In this document: positions 5,426 through 13,687 of the stretch, piece after piece
How positions within the stretch are numbered: position 1 is the first letter of the stretch
Layout of the letters: every line of letters begins with the position of its first letter
Source: a virus
DNA length: 29,636 nt
IMG/VR virus record: IMGVR_UViG_3300010938_000110
Location: 1-29,636 of that record
Reading direction: 5' to 3' (one strand)
The notes under the pieces: model-generated
Told to the model about the DNA's origin: nothing
Database searches by the model: none
The model's input: only the letters and a program-made list of their open reading frames with translations
Translations under genes and position numbers: made by a program

Positions 5426-6043
5426 TTAAAACTGAATATTTTTTTTTATTTCCAACACATAACTATCTCTTAATTCAATGGCTTCCTTAATTCTGTTTTT
5501 AATGAGTTCTATACGATTATCATCTCGTTCAACGATAATTTCGTGATACAATTCTTTTCCTTTAAATATAACATAATTAAAAAAATAGCATTTATTAGAA
5601 TTAGTACACAGCATCTGCATTTGCATTTGGTCGTAATAGACCTTATCAATCGCTTTTAATCCATCTTTGATTAGCCTAAATAGTTTAGTTGGTCGAGGGC
5701 ATTTTATCTCCAAACAAGCATCATTTCCAACTAAACCATCTGGAGAAGCACCGGCATGTTCTCCATAAGGGAAGAATGTAGTTTTTTGAACTTCTATAAA
5801 TTCAAGTGCCTTAATCGCCTTAAATTTATCAAATGCAAAAGGTTCTAATTCAATACCCCTCTTTATATCAAATGGAACAAAATCTTCATCATCACTTGAA
5901 CCAAAAACAATTTCACATGCTTTTTCAAAAACATAGCTTTCTCCTGTTTTGCCCACCCCTTTATCTGCTAACAATTCTGAAATTCTTGAGGCTGTAAATC
6001 TACCTAAACGAGCCTTGTACCAATCATCACTCCTTTGTTCCAT
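5426..6043 (-). CDS. YqaJ/lambda-type alkaline exonuclease
   Basis: A 205-residue recombination nuclease of the PD-(D/E)XK superfamily (YqaJ viral recombinase family), which degrades one strand of double-stranded DNA ends to prepare annealing. Visible motifs are the start EQRSDDWYKARLGRFTASRI, Glu67 in the GIELEP helix, Asp102 in GASPDGL, Glu112 and Lys114 in LEIKCP, and Gln139 in YYDQMQMQM. These are the metal-binding and catalytic positions of the family, and the length is normal. It overlaps the preceding 164-residue gene by 17 bases. No obvious RecT or Redbeta homologue is next to it, so that neighbour may supply the single-strand-binding partner. Confidence 0.93.
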   Translation of the reverse strand: MEQRSDDWYKARLGRFTASRISELLADKGVGKTGESYVFEKACEIVFGSSDDEDFVPFDIKRGIELEPFAFDKFKAIKALEFIEVQKTTFFPYGEHAGASPDGLVGNDACLEIKCPRPTKLFRLIKDGLKAIDKVYYDQMQMQMLCTNSNKCYFFNYVIFKGKELYHEIIVERDDNRIELIKNRIKEAIELRDSYVLEIKKNIQF

Positions 6044-6521
6044 AAGCTAAATATTTTATTTTTATTTCGTCTGCTATTTGATACAATCTTTCTATTTCTT
6101 CAATAGTAGCGTTTGCTTTTTTTGCTTTTTCAAAATTCGCTTCTGTAAAAAATGGTTTTGCCTTATTAGGTTGAACCGGTTTAATTCTTACCCCGCTTAC
6201 TATCTCCCCTTTCATTTTAACATTATCATCAATATACAATTCAATTGGAATGTTCTTCCAATCTTCTACAAACGGGCTGCCACCTGCAAATGAGCGAATA
6301 ATCTTTGAGTTCGTTGCATTTAAAACTAAAGGCTTTATGTTTTCAACAAAATAGGCAATGTTGTGATTTCCCTTCTTCCCTGCAACCAACACTCCTATCT
6401 CTTGCTTAACTTCTTTAATTGTGAAGATTAATTTCTTACCTTGTTCGATAAAATCTTCAAGGTCTGAACTCGATAGATGGTCAGACTTAAATACTGCTCT
6501 GTAGTGATGTTTCTTTTTCAT
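6027..6521 (-). CDS. Conserved-type phage protein paired with YqaJ nuclease
   Basis: A 164-residue protein without an enzyme motif. It starts KKKHHYRAVFKSDHLSSSDL and has a strand-rich centre with KPLVLNATNSKIIRSFAGGS and ELYIDDNVKMKGEIVSGVRI, then a helical end. Proteins with this pattern often lie directly before YqaJ-type exonucleases in Bacteroidota phages. The strand-rich core would suit an OB-fold-like, DNA-binding role as recombination partner, but that is inference from context. Its start overlaps the stop of the 68-residue gene by four bases (ATGA), and its end overlaps the nuclease start. Confidence 0.75.
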   Translation of the reverse strand: MKKKHHYRAVFKSDHLSSSDLEDFIEQGKKLIFTIKEVKQEIGVLVAGKKGNHNIAYFVENIKPLVLNATNSKIIRSFAGGSPFVEDWKNIPIELYIDDNVKMKGEIVSGVRIKPVQPNKAKPFFTEANFEKAKKANATIEEIERLYQIADEIKIKYLAYGTKE

Positions 6522-6724
6522 CTTTTTTTTAATTCTTGTTTAAATAATTCGATGCAATTCTCGTGTAAAATATCTTCACCTTGTATATTGAAATCATTGT
6601 TCTTCAATTTTTGCAAATCAAAGCCGAGAACTCCTTCCACTTCGCAAAATATACAAATAGCTTTTTTAACCTCTTGCTCTTGTTGTATATGCTCTTGAGA
6701 AATTTTAAGTAAATAGTTGTCCAT
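6518..6724 (-). CDS. Small protein with possible Cys/His metal site
   Basis: A 68-residue acidic, helical protein. CIFC at about residues 24-27 and HENC at about residues 54-57 could form one CxxC...HxxC zinc site. It is coupled at both ends: its ATG overlaps the previous stop (TAATG) and its stop overlaps the next ATG (ATGA). Function unknown; probably an accessory factor of the recombination operon. Confidence 0.68.
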   Translation of the reverse strand: MDNYLLKISQEHIQQEQEVKKAICIFCEVEGVLGFDLQKLKNNDFNIQGEDILHENCIELFKQELKKR

Positions 6725-6954
6725 TAGTTTTGATATTTAGAGTTGGCTAATAATCTTTCAGCAATTATATATTCATTCTGGATTGTTAAATCAAGTTTAT
6801 TTTGTTTGGCAATGATTAGCAAGAATTGCAAGTGAACTTCGGCTATTTTGAAATCCTTCCCACACATTGGATTTAAGCCGTAATATTCATGAATGTGAAT
6901 TAGTATTGGCATACATTCAGATACTGTCGAATTGTTTTTAAATTTTATTTTCAT
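6724..6954 (-). CDS. Unknown early phage protein, 76 residues
   Basis: A small helical protein, first gene of the recombination and replication operon after the promoter/operator at 6978-7007. It starts MKIKFKNNSTVSECMPILIH and contains EVHLQFLLIIAKQNKLDLTI. The central hydrophobic stretches are short and interrupted, so it is more likely soluble than membrane-bound. No family recognised. Its stop overlaps the following start (TAATG). Confidence 0.7.
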   Translation of the reverse strand: MKIKFKNNSTVSECMPILIHIHEYYGLNPMCGKDFKIAEVHLQFLLIIAKQNKLDLTIQNEYIIAERLLANSKYQN

Positions 6955-6977
6955 ACGCTGTTTTGTTTTTTTTTTGA

Positions 6978-7007
6978 CAAAAATATAAACTAAAACAATA
7001 CGTTTTA
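6978..7007 (-). promoter_or_regulatory. Early promoter with palindromic operator (second)
   Basis: A -7 box TATTTTTG (6985-6978) is preceded five bases upstream by an inverted repeat, TAAAAC-N5-GTTTTA (6991-7007). The layout copies that of the promoter at 7257-7287, including the shared GTTTATAT before the box. It would drive the recombination and replication operon and be blocked by a repressor bound over the -33 region. Confidence 0.5.
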
Positions 7008-7075
7008 CAAAAAAATAAAAAAAAAGGCGTAAATTATTGATAATTAAATGAATAAAATTATGGAAATAATATAAC

Positions 7076-7240
7076 TTAAATTATATTTTCATCCATTAAT
7101 AGTTTAATTTCCCAATCTTTAAAATCATTATCTTTGATTTTTCGATTAAGAGTTGGTCGAGAGATTTTTAATAAATTGGCAACGTAGTTCTTTTTTATTT
7201 TACGTACAAAGCTTCTGCGCAAACGTGTACTTGTATTCAT
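7076..7240 (-). CDS. Small HTH regulator, Cro-like
   Basis: A 54-residue basic DNA-binding protein. Residues about 14-36 read VRKIKKNYVANLLKISRPTL, then NRKIKDN: a helix-turn-helix with the ISRPTLNRKI recognition helix typical of small phage Cro- or Fis-like factors. WEIKLLMD follows. ATG 7240 was chosen because the longer frame from 7279 would start inside the promoter and operator. The gene stands alone between two promoter/operator regions with similar layout (7257-7287 and 6978-7007), so it probably regulates itself and the early operon. Whether it represses or activates cannot be read from sequence. Confidence 0.8.
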   Translation of the reverse strand: MNTSTRLRRSFVRKIKKNYVANLLKISRPTLNRKIKDNDFKDWEIKLLMDENII

Positions 7241-7256
7241 GTTTATATTTTTTTTG

Positions 7257-7287
7257 CAAATATAAACTTTTTTACACAAATGTAAAA
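7257..7287 (-). promoter_or_regulatory. Early promoter with palindromic operator (first)
   Basis: A -7 box TATATTTG (7264-7257) is preceded six bases upstream by a perfect inverted repeat, TTTTACA-N4-TGTAAAA (7270-7287). A second possible box, TACATTTG, lies inside the palindrome. The box is 17 bases before ATG 7240, giving the short leader usual in these hosts. The palindrome lies just after the lysis genes and would be the natural site for the small HTH protein. Confidence 0.6.
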
Positions 7288-7292
7288 TATGA

Positions 7293-7766
7293 TTATTTTC
7301 TGCGCGTAACGGTCATTATCTTTGTAAGTTCACGACCGCCAAAATAAAAAAGAAAAACGGATATAAGAAGGTATTTGAGTAATTCTACATAAGCATCATC
7401 CACATTAAAATTAATAGATGCAGAATCAGAAATTATAAGTCCAGAAAGAAACAACAATAAATAAACTAATGTATATGGTCGAATGTTCTTTGACATCCAC
7501 GAATCCGAAAGCATATCCGATTTATGTCTTTCAGTTATTTGCTTAATCTCATCACGATATGTTTCTTCTTCAGCTAATTTTAATTCATTAGCTAATTTTA
7601 AAGCTTCAACCTTATCTTCGGGCTTCATATCTGGTGAATCATTTATTAATGTTGTAAGCATCTTTGCTGGCGGAAAATAATCATCCACTACATCTAATAA
7701 TTTGGGTGCTTTTTCTTTTAAAAAAGATTTTATTTTATCAACCCGCTCTTTTACTTTTGGTTTCAT
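7293..7766 (-). CDS. Holin-like protein (3-TM holin family type)
   Basis: A 157-residue protein. A soluble helical region (1-95) is followed by two clear membrane segments, about 103-117 (LVYLLLFLSGLII) and 129-143 (LLKYLLISVFLFYF), and a basic end with RRK. The stretch DMLSDSWMSKNIRPYTLVYL just before the first segment resembles the conserved entry of the Holin_3TMs family of phages and gene-transfer agents. It is the last gene of the lysis cassette, coupled by ATGA overlap to the spanin-like gene. It is inferred to form the membrane lesion that releases or activates the peptidase. Confidence 0.75.
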   Translation of the reverse strand: MKPKVKERVDKIKSFLKEKAPKLLDVVDDYFPPAKMLTTLINDSPDMKPEDKVEALKLANELKLAEEETYRDEIKQITERHKSDMLSDSWMSKNIRPYTLVYLLLFLSGLIISDSASINFNVDDAYVELLKYLLISVFLFYFGGRELTKIMTVTRRK

Positions 7767-8059
7767 TTATTCTGAATTAATTCTTGTTCGATTTTATTTA
7801 AACGCTTATAGTCATCATCTACAAATCCTTCTAATGTACCAAGTCTCTGATTTAAAATCATAATAGTTGAATCTTTAAGTTTATTTTTTTGCGAACAAGA
7901 AATAGAATCATTCTTTATTTTTGTTTCTAATTTTTCAACACGCGATGGGAGAGAAAAAAATCTATTCATATAATCCCAAACAAATCCACCAAAGGAAATA
8001 GTGATTGTACAAAGTATGGCCACAAAATATTTATCTATTATTTCTCTTATACGTTTCAT
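7763..8059 (-). CDS. Spanin-like or lysis accessory membrane protein
   Basis: A 98-residue protein. It has a basic start (MKRIREIIDKY), one membrane segment at about residues 12-29 (FVAILCTITISFGGFVW) and a long coiled-coil-like periplasmic part. This is the shape of an Rz-type inner-membrane spanin. No separate or embedded outer-membrane lipoprotein partner was found. It is sandwiched between the M15 peptidase and the holin-like gene with ATGA overlaps on both sides, which supports a lysis role. A second holin-type role is the alternative. Confidence 0.6.
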   Translation of the reverse strand: MKRIREIIDKYFVAILCTITISFGGFVWDYMNRFFSLPSRVEKLETKIKNDSISCSQKNKLKDSTIMILNQRLGTLEGFVDDDYKRLNKIEQELIQNK

Positions 8060-8523
8060 GCGGATATTTCAAAGTGCATCCAATCATAATTCTTTTCTTT
8101 GCCCAAAGAAATAAATCCATGTTTATAAAATATATCAATCATAGGTTTATATTCTTCTCTTGCGAATTTAGCTGTTAGCCCTGTTGCTTTTAAAGGATTG
8201 TTCTCCGGGTCTAAATCTATAGCTATCCCCCAAGAATGTCTGCTCCAATCTGTGCCACCTCGCATCTTTCTGAAGCTAAAACAACCCCCATAAATATCTA
8301 TGCCAAGTGCAACAAGTTTTTCATAACCATAATAAGATAGTAATTCGTTAAAAACAGCAATAAAAGCAACACTTACAGCCTTATGACAGCTAATTTTAAT
8401 AACCCTTTTAGATTTATCCCAGGCTAATCTCATCGGGTAAGGCAATGTTATTGTTGTTAAATACCCTTCACCTGTTTCATTAGGCTCACCAAATCGTGAT
8501 ATTATTTCTTGAGTTGTTAACAT
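8056..8523 (-). CDS. Endolysin, M15-family peptidase
   Basis: A 155-residue zinc peptidase of the M15 (VanY / L-Ala-D-Glu peptidase) group that cuts peptide cross-links of peptidoglycan. Zinc ligands are visible as His96 and Asp103 in RHSWGIAIDLDPENN and His150 in DWMHFE, with Asp147 as the likely catalytic acid partner. There is no signal peptide, so it should need the holin to reach the wall. It follows the XhlA-like gene by 33 bases and overlaps the spanin-like gene by four. Confidence 0.92.
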   Translation of the reverse strand: MLTTQEIISRFGEPNETGEGYLTTITLPYPMRLAWDKSKRVIKISCHKAVSVAFIAVFNELLSYYGYEKLVALGIDIYGGCFSFRKMRGGTDWSRHSWGIAIDLDPENNPLKATGLTAKFAREEYKPMIDIFYKHGFISLGKEKNYDWMHFEISA

Positions 8524-8556
8524 AATTCTAAAATTTTTAAATCATCCTCTTTTGTA

Positions 8557-8814
8557 TCAAAAATGTAAATGACTTTTAATCCATGCCCAGAAGCCAATAT
8601 TTCCTCCGGTCAGAAAACCAGAAACAATCCACTTAAATTTTTTGTCCCGTTCAATGTATTTGTCATGTGAATTTACTTTTGAAGCAATACCTTTTACGCC
8701 AGCTTTTTCATTCCCGAAGACTGCAAAGTGCATCTCTGCCAAAACCTTTGATTGTTCATGTTGTTCGTCTCTTAATTCAATCAACAACTTTTCTATCTTT
8801 TCAAGTTCTGACAT
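8557..8814 (-). CDS. XhlA-like lysis membrane protein
   Basis: An 85-residue protein. The N-terminal coiled-coil-like helix (about 1-28) and a soluble middle are followed by one membrane segment near the C terminus, after the basic IERDKKFK (about residues 63-80, WIVSGFLTGGNIGFWAW). This is the layout of haemolysin XhlA-type proteins, which help phage and PBSX lysis at the membrane. It is the first gene of the lysis cassette, only four bases downstream of a promoter box, so its mRNA could be almost leaderless. Confidence 0.72.
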   Translation of the reverse strand: MSELEKIEKLLIELRDEQHEQSKVLAEMHFAVFGNEKAGVKGIASKVNSHDKYIERDKKFKWIVSGFLTGGNIGFWAWIKSHLHF

Positions 8815-8818
8815 ATTG

Positions 8819-8826
8819 CAAATATA
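8819..8826 (-). promoter_or_regulatory. Promoter box of lysis cassette
   Basis: TATATTTG (8826-8819) lies only four bases from the ATG at 8814. Since starts are usually about seven bases after the box, the transcript would have little or no leader. It could give the lysis genes independent late expression. Confidence 0.45.
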
Positions 8827-8829
8827 ACA

Positions 8830-8997
8830 TTAATCTGTTAATGTATATCCCTTTAATAATGGCGTTGTTTTCTCGTCAATAAATAAATATCTTTCCATTT
8901 CTATACCATCGTGATAATAAATTGCCACTTTTTTATTCATAGTAAAAAATGTTTCTGAATGAATGATAAATATGTCTATAATTTTGCAAGTTCTCAT
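8830..8997 (-). CDS. Small unknown protein between fibre and lysis genes
   Basis: A 55-residue protein. ATG 8997 was chosen because it overlaps the fibre-gene stop in an ATGA junction; an internal Met would give a 36-residue form starting MNKKVAIYYHDGIEMERYL. The second half looks strand-rich, while the first contains a short hydrophobic stretch. No family recognised. Confidence 0.5.
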   Translation of the reverse strand: MRTCKIIDIFIIHSETFFTMNKKVAIYYHDGIEMERYLFIDEKTTPLLKGYTLTD

Positions 8998-9812
8998 TCG
9001 ATATAAATTGAAGCGTAACACGAAATAGAAGTAGGATTAGTAGCCCATGTTGGCGTAATCCATTTGATTTCAAAAAAATCACCCCCTGACACAGCTATAT
9101 TAAGTGCTGTGTTGTTAAAATAAGTTCGTGAAGCATTGTTTACAATAGCAGAACTAATTATTGTATCAAAAGAATTATTAAGCCGAAAATAAACCGTTGA
9201 CGTTTCAGAAGAACCTGAAACTTGAATGAAATTTAGATAGACAGCTTTCACATTGCCTGATTTTGGTATGTAGATTCGTGAATTAGTCGCTATTGTGGTT
9301 AACACTCGGTCATACGCAAAACCGAAGTAATAAGTTGTCTCATCAAGAGGAGAACTTGATGAAGCGTATGCTTCCATTACATAGCTATTGCTTCCTGCTA
9401 TTGTAGTACCTATTTGGAATCCCGCCCCATCATAGGTTAAATCATAAACTGTTCCCGGATTAATTGCCCCAGCTAATAAAGCATACCCATAACTGTCTGT
9501 TAATGGAACAGCACCTATAGAGTTTAAATTGATTGTACTTGCTCCTGTGTTTGTGTTATTAAACACAACACGTAATCGTAGTCCTTTAAAATAACCAATA
9601 ATAAACGGTGACGCATAAGTAACTATGTATGTATCTGTTCCTGATACTGGGCTGAAATAAGTCGGAAAGTCATAATACATCAACTCATTCCATCTGTTTA
9701 CCCCATCCCCAATCTTCATTAGACCTGTATCTATTTCATAGCCCTGTTGCCCTTGTTTTAGAAGGATGTTTTGTGATGTCCAATATGCTGATGTGTGCTT
9801 TAAAGGTGTCAT
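8994..9812 (-). CDS. Tail fibre or receptor-binding protein
   Basis: A 272-residue protein. The first 50 residues hold the common phage fibre attachment pattern: SAYWTSQNILLKQGQQGYEI, then DTGLMKIGDGVNRWNELMYY. The remainder is Ser/Thr/Asn/Gly-rich beta sequence (GAVPLTDSYGYALL and NTNTGASTINLNS) of the sort that trimerises and binds a receptor at the C-terminal end. ATG 9812 overlaps the stop of the 368-residue gene (ATGA), so the longer frame from 9842 is unlikely. It is the last structural gene before the lysis cassette, a usual place for host-recognition proteins. Confidence 0.78.
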   Translation of the reverse strand: MTPLKHTSAYWTSQNILLKQGQQGYEIDTGLMKIGDGVNRWNELMYYDFPTYFSPVSGTDTYIVTYASPFIIGYFKGLRLRVVFNNTNTGASTINLNSIGAVPLTDSYGYALLAGAINPGTVYDLTYDGAGFQIGTTIAGSNSYVMEAYASSSSPLDETTYYFGFAYDRVLTTIATNSRIYIPKSGNVKAVYLNFIQVSGSSETSTVYFRLNNSFDTIISSAIVNNASRTYFNNTALNIAVSGGDFFEIKWITPTWATNPTSISCYASIYIE

Positions 9813-10915
9813 CCGATAGCCCCCTCTTTTAAATCGCAACAAATAGATTTAATTACTGACTGCTGTCCTTCTTCAAAAATAACTGTGACTTTAGATAACC
9901 TTCTACGTTGTTTGTCTAAATATTCCGGCTCATAAGAACCACCTTTAGTAATAGGCTTCCTTTTAATTTCATAATCAGAATTATTGTTATTATAATCAGA
10001 AACCAAAAGTTTATCGCTCATCATTCCGTAAATTTTAAATCTATCATGCAAATATTTTTGATAATAACCTGAACGAAATTCATATTTCTGCAATGCTTCA
10101 TCTTTTATTCTTTCTTGCAAGCCATTTTGATATTCATGTTTTATTTCTAAATATTCAGGAGTAGTTTCATATCCAAATAAACCATTAAGACGAACCGAAT
10201 CGTACCAATAAAAACCACATATATCAAAAATTTTTCCTTGCGTATATTTATCTCCAATCTTGCCTGTTACCCATGCTTCAAATTTTACTGTGCCATGCGC
10301 TCTTAAACAATCCCATGCAAGTAATCTAAATTTTTCGCTCACTAAACAACCGGTTAATTCTTTCATCATGGTTTCAACTTTCAATCTATAAATACCATGA
10401 CCAAATTTGTTATAAATGATTCCCCAATCTAATATGACACCTGAATAAGTAGTGTGGTTTGGTATGCTTGCAAGCGGGTAATATAAACCATAACTATTAT
10501 CCGTTATTGTCGCAATATCATTCCAAGTTTCATTTGTACATTTTTGTAGTTTAAACGATATTACACCATAACTCGTGTTTGGGCCGTAAATGGCGAAGTC
10601 GACAAGAAAAGAGCTAAAATCATTTTCATAAAGATATGTGTTTGCCGTTGTAGAGTTAACATCCCATAATGCACTTCCCAAATATTCTATTGATGTTTCT
10701 TTACCAAACACTATATTTTCAATACAACATTCATCTATTGTTCTACATTCTATTGCATCGCAATCGCAAAGCGGTATAAATCCAATAACCTGTATTGGAT
10801 TAAGTTTTATTTTAGGCACACCACCATGACCACCGCTGCCATCGTCTCCTGCGTGAGTATCTCCTTTGCCTGTGGCTGGGGCAAGTATCGGTGTGTATGG
10901 TACGTCTATCGGCAT
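9809..10915 (-). CDS. Tail-tip or minor structural protein, 368 residues
   Basis: I cannot place this in a named family. It begins with a Pro/Gly/Asp-rich flexible stretch (GKGDTHAGDDGSGGHGG). A Cys cluster follows at about residues 50-69 (CDCDAIEC, then CRTIDECC), which may bind metal or form disulphides. The middle is strand-rich, and the C-terminal third is basic and Tyr-rich (KITKGGSYEPEYLDKQRRRL type). Its place between the 918-residue structural protein and the fibre gene suggests a part of the tail tip or a fibre-attachment protein. Confidence 0.65.
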   Translation of the reverse strand: MPIDVPYTPILAPATGKGDTHAGDDGSGGHGGVPKIKLNPIQVIGFIPLCDCDAIECRTIDECCIENIVFGKETSIEYLGSALWDVNSTTANTYLYENDFSSFLVDFAIYGPNTSYGVISFKLQKCTNETWNDIATITDNSYGLYYPLASIPNHTTYSGVILDWGIIYNKFGHGIYRLKVETMMKELTGCLVSEKFRLLAWDCLRAHGTVKFEAWVTGKIGDKYTQGKIFDICGFYWYDSVRLNGLFGYETTPEYLEIKHEYQNGLQERIKDEALQKYEFRSGYYQKYLHDRFKIYGMMSDKLLVSDYNNNNSDYEIKRKPITKGGSYEPEYLDKQRRRLSKVTVIFEEGQQSVIKSICCDLKEGAIG

Positions 10916-10930
10916 ATTGTGTATGTCTAT

Positions 10931-13687
10931 TTATGTATATCTATATCCCAATCGTGGATAAATTAAAATTTTTTCAACATCAAATTTACTGCTGTCAAAA
11001 TAACCTGAAACAACAGCTTTATTTGCAGCATTATAAACATCTATAGTTACATTTCCATTTGCCAAAGAATAATCTGCTATAGGGTCAGGAGTTGTAGGCT
11101 TCCATGGCGAATCCGATTCAGAAGGTATTTCTGATGAGGCAAATCTTCTTGAAAATATTCCGCCACCATGTTGAAAATCTGCAAACATTATCCCATAAAA
11201 TTTTGTATATGAAGCCGGGAAAGTAGTTATCGTTCCAAAACAAGTAAAAGTCGCTTTTATCAATGTCGGATTATCTTTATCAATAGCCTTTATCTCTGTT
11301 AACCCATCTTCAGTGTAAAATTTAACATCAACTGTAAAATCAGGAGCAAGTTCAGGCGTACCACCGCCCTTAATTACTCGCATATCTGTTTGTACTTGAT
11401 ATTCATTTTCAAAACCATCATACCCTTCAATGAAACAAGTAAATGTAAATTTCAAATTCCAACCATTTACAGATGAATAATTCGACCATTGATGCGTTAC
11501 ATTTTCTATGTCTTTAAAAATATCATAAGCAGCACCCTCTGCTAATTGAATGACCTCTCTCCAATATTCATAACGAAGTACTAATCCATACTGCAATTCA
11601 AATCCTTTTTTGCTGCCGTTATCTAAAGTATAATCTCTGAATAATTTAACCCTATTTCTTGGGTCATCATCGTATGTTATAAATCCTCTTGTCTCATTAA
11701 TATCTATGGTTTGAATGCCAAGTAATTTTCTAAACCTACTTGTGTCCATGTCTTTTTTCTCCAACACAAAATCTTGATAGCCACTTTTTTCGGCTTTAAC
11801 CTGAACTACAATTTTGTTAATTGTTGGCCTTATGTCTGTTGATTCTATCGCACTAAATGGGGTTACAGAAACAATTGGCCCCAATAATATAACAGTTGGC
11901 ACTATGCCTTCATAAATGCCCCCAGGATTATTAGTAACAACTTCCAAAATCCAAGTCATTGATGCCCCTATATAAGTTAATTCACAGGTAAATTCGGGAA
12001 AATACATATCAAGAAAATTTTGAAAATCCGATTTTGACAAACTTACATTTGATGAATCGAAAGTAATCGAAGGTGGTATTGCAGGAATACCATTTATTTG
12101 ATACGTTAATGAAAATAATGATGAGCCTGTAAAAGTCGCTATTGATTTGCATTTGCCATAAAAACCTGTTTCGACTAAAAAAGGTATTCTAATATAAAAA
12201 GGGTCGCCTTCAAATCCAGCAATCTCGCCTACGTTGTTTGTGTTTTCGTAAGGATATGGATAAACCATAACCCCATTACTTGTTAACTCAAATAAATCTG
12301 CATTTGTTTTATCATAATCTGCATTTTCAAAATCACAAAGTACAGCAACCCTATCTACTCCTCTTGTAGTTGTAATACTTTTTCGTTGAGTGGTGACAAA
12401 AAAACAATAAAACCTATTGTCATCTGATTTGCTCTTTAGTAAATTTTTTATAAAGTTAGAATGATTAATAGTAAAAGTTAACGTAGCATTATAAACATCT
12501 ACAAATGCGATGGAATAGTTAAATATGCTTTGATAGTCACCTGCGCTTTCTCCATCAATAGCCGATGCTCCTATAGAATTAAATGCCCTGTCAAATAAAT
12601 AATTTTTCTTTAATACGTTATTTGTGTTAATGTAATCTTCTTCGTTTAGCGGACAATAAAAATAATGCAATACTAAATCAGTAGGCATAGCACCTGTTGT
12701 AAAGAATCCAGATTTAGAATGAAGTTTTATTGTTACATCAACTGACTTATTTATGTCCAAGCGTTCTAATGTATTTGAGCCTGAAACATAATCAATAGAA
12801 ACCACTTCATATTCTGGTTTTTTACCGTTCGGGTCTCTGTCAAACCAAACGGTCAATCCATCTAAACCATTTGTTTCTATTGTGTGCGCAACTTCGGAAG
12901 TATCAAAATCATATTTAGCATCTAAACGTGCAACGAATTTTAACGCTTCTTCGTCTTGAAAATATTCCGGTGGTATTTTATTAGCAAATAAAAATAATTG
13001 GTCTCGTAAGTAAAGAGGGGTAATAAAAAATGTATGATTTAGGATGAATTTCTGTTTATAGTCAGTTATTCCATCACCAATAATACTAAGTTGTGAAACA
13101 TTTACCTCCGCTGTAATTTCATCAAATATTTCGTTCGTCACCCAGCCCCAAGATGTAGTTCCTATTATTCCCTTTTTTAAGGCAACAGTATTGCTTGCAT
13201 CCAAATCTTTAAATAAAAATTTTTGAGTTGTACCCCTGTCTGTCTTTGATTTGAATGTGTTTACTTCACTATTCTTTATTAAATTGTAAAAGTAGTCTAA
13301 AGCAACAACAGGAGTAGTTCCAAACAATGAACAGTCCTCATCGGTTTCATCTACAAGTGCTTCTACTGTTGTAATCTTTCTGCCGTCTGATGATATTTCA
13401 GCTATTGTATAAGAACCGTTATTTGAAATAGTATCTGTAACATCAAATGTATCACCCACTTTGAATCCATCGGAAATAAAATCAGAGCGGTCTAATGGGT
13501 TTACGTTTTCGATTGTCTTTGTTGCAGACGTAAATTGAAGCCTTTTATTTTCAGAACTCCATTTTATGTAAAAATTAATAACACACGTAATTTTATCGCC
13601 TATACAACCATAAAGATAATCTACACCACCGCCACTTACACCAGTAAATTCGTCATAAAACTTTTTTGATGTTACAAAAATGCTCAT
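10931..13687 (-). CDS. Large tail-tip or baseplate structural protein
   Basis: A 918-residue protein, the largest in the window after which fibre-type genes follow. It is strand-rich, Thr/Asn/Asp-rich, with no enzyme motif and no membrane segments, as expected of a baseplate or tail-tip component. The N-terminal part contains a repeated-looking domain about field values (KTIENVNPLDRSDFISDGF, then GDTFDVTDTISNNGSYTIAE). The C-terminal part has Ig-like beta patterns near VTIDVYNAANKAVVSGYFD. The start overlaps the stop of the 84-residue gene (ATGA). Exact role unknown. Confidence 0.68.
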   Translation of the reverse strand: MSIFVTSKKFYDEFTGVSGGGVDYLYGCIGDKITCVINFYIKWSSENKRLQFTSATKTIENVNPLDRSDFISDGFKVGDTFDVTDTISNNGSYTIAEISSDGRKITTVEALVDETDEDCSLFGTTPVVALDYFYNLIKNSEVNTFKSKTDRGTTQKFLFKDLDASNTVALKKGIIGTTSWGWVTNEIFDEITAEVNVSQLSIIGDGITDYKQKFILNHTFFITPLYLRDQLFLFANKIPPEYFQDEEALKFVARLDAKYDFDTSEVAHTIETNGLDGLTVWFDRDPNGKKPEYEVVSIDYVSGSNTLERLDINKSVDVTIKLHSKSGFFTTGAMPTDLVLHYFYCPLNEEDYINTNNVLKKNYLFDRAFNSIGASAIDGESAGDYQSIFNYSIAFVDVYNATLTFTINHSNFIKNLLKSKSDDNRFYCFFVTTQRKSITTTRGVDRVAVLCDFENADYDKTNADLFELTSNGVMVYPYPYENTNNVGEIAGFEGDPFYIRIPFLVETGFYGKCKSIATFTGSSLFSLTYQINGIPAIPPSITFDSSNVSLSKSDFQNFLDMYFPEFTCELTYIGASMTWILEVVTNNPGGIYEGIVPTVILLGPIVSVTPFSAIESTDIRPTINKIVVQVKAEKSGYQDFVLEKKDMDTSRFRKLLGIQTIDINETRGFITYDDDPRNRVKLFRDYTLDNGSKKGFELQYGLVLRYEYWREVIQLAEGAAYDIFKDIENVTHQWSNYSSVNGWNLKFTFTCFIEGYDGFENEYQVQTDMRVIKGGGTPELAPDFTVDVKFYTEDGLTEIKAIDKDNPTLIKATFTCFGTITTFPASYTKFYGIMFADFQHGGGIFSRRFASSEIPSESDSPWKPTTPDPIADYSLANGNVTIDVYNAANKAVVSGYFDSSKFDVEKILIYPRLGYRYT

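Noticed and set aside
7031-7087. A/T-rich inverted repeats after the small HTH gene as a terminator
   Set aside because: The stems are short and purely A/T. A T-run follows, but six bases away, so support is too weak to list.
7270-7287. Palindrome after the holin gene as a terminator
   Set aside because: On the minus strand it is followed by A, not U, and it overlaps the next promoter. An operator role fits better.
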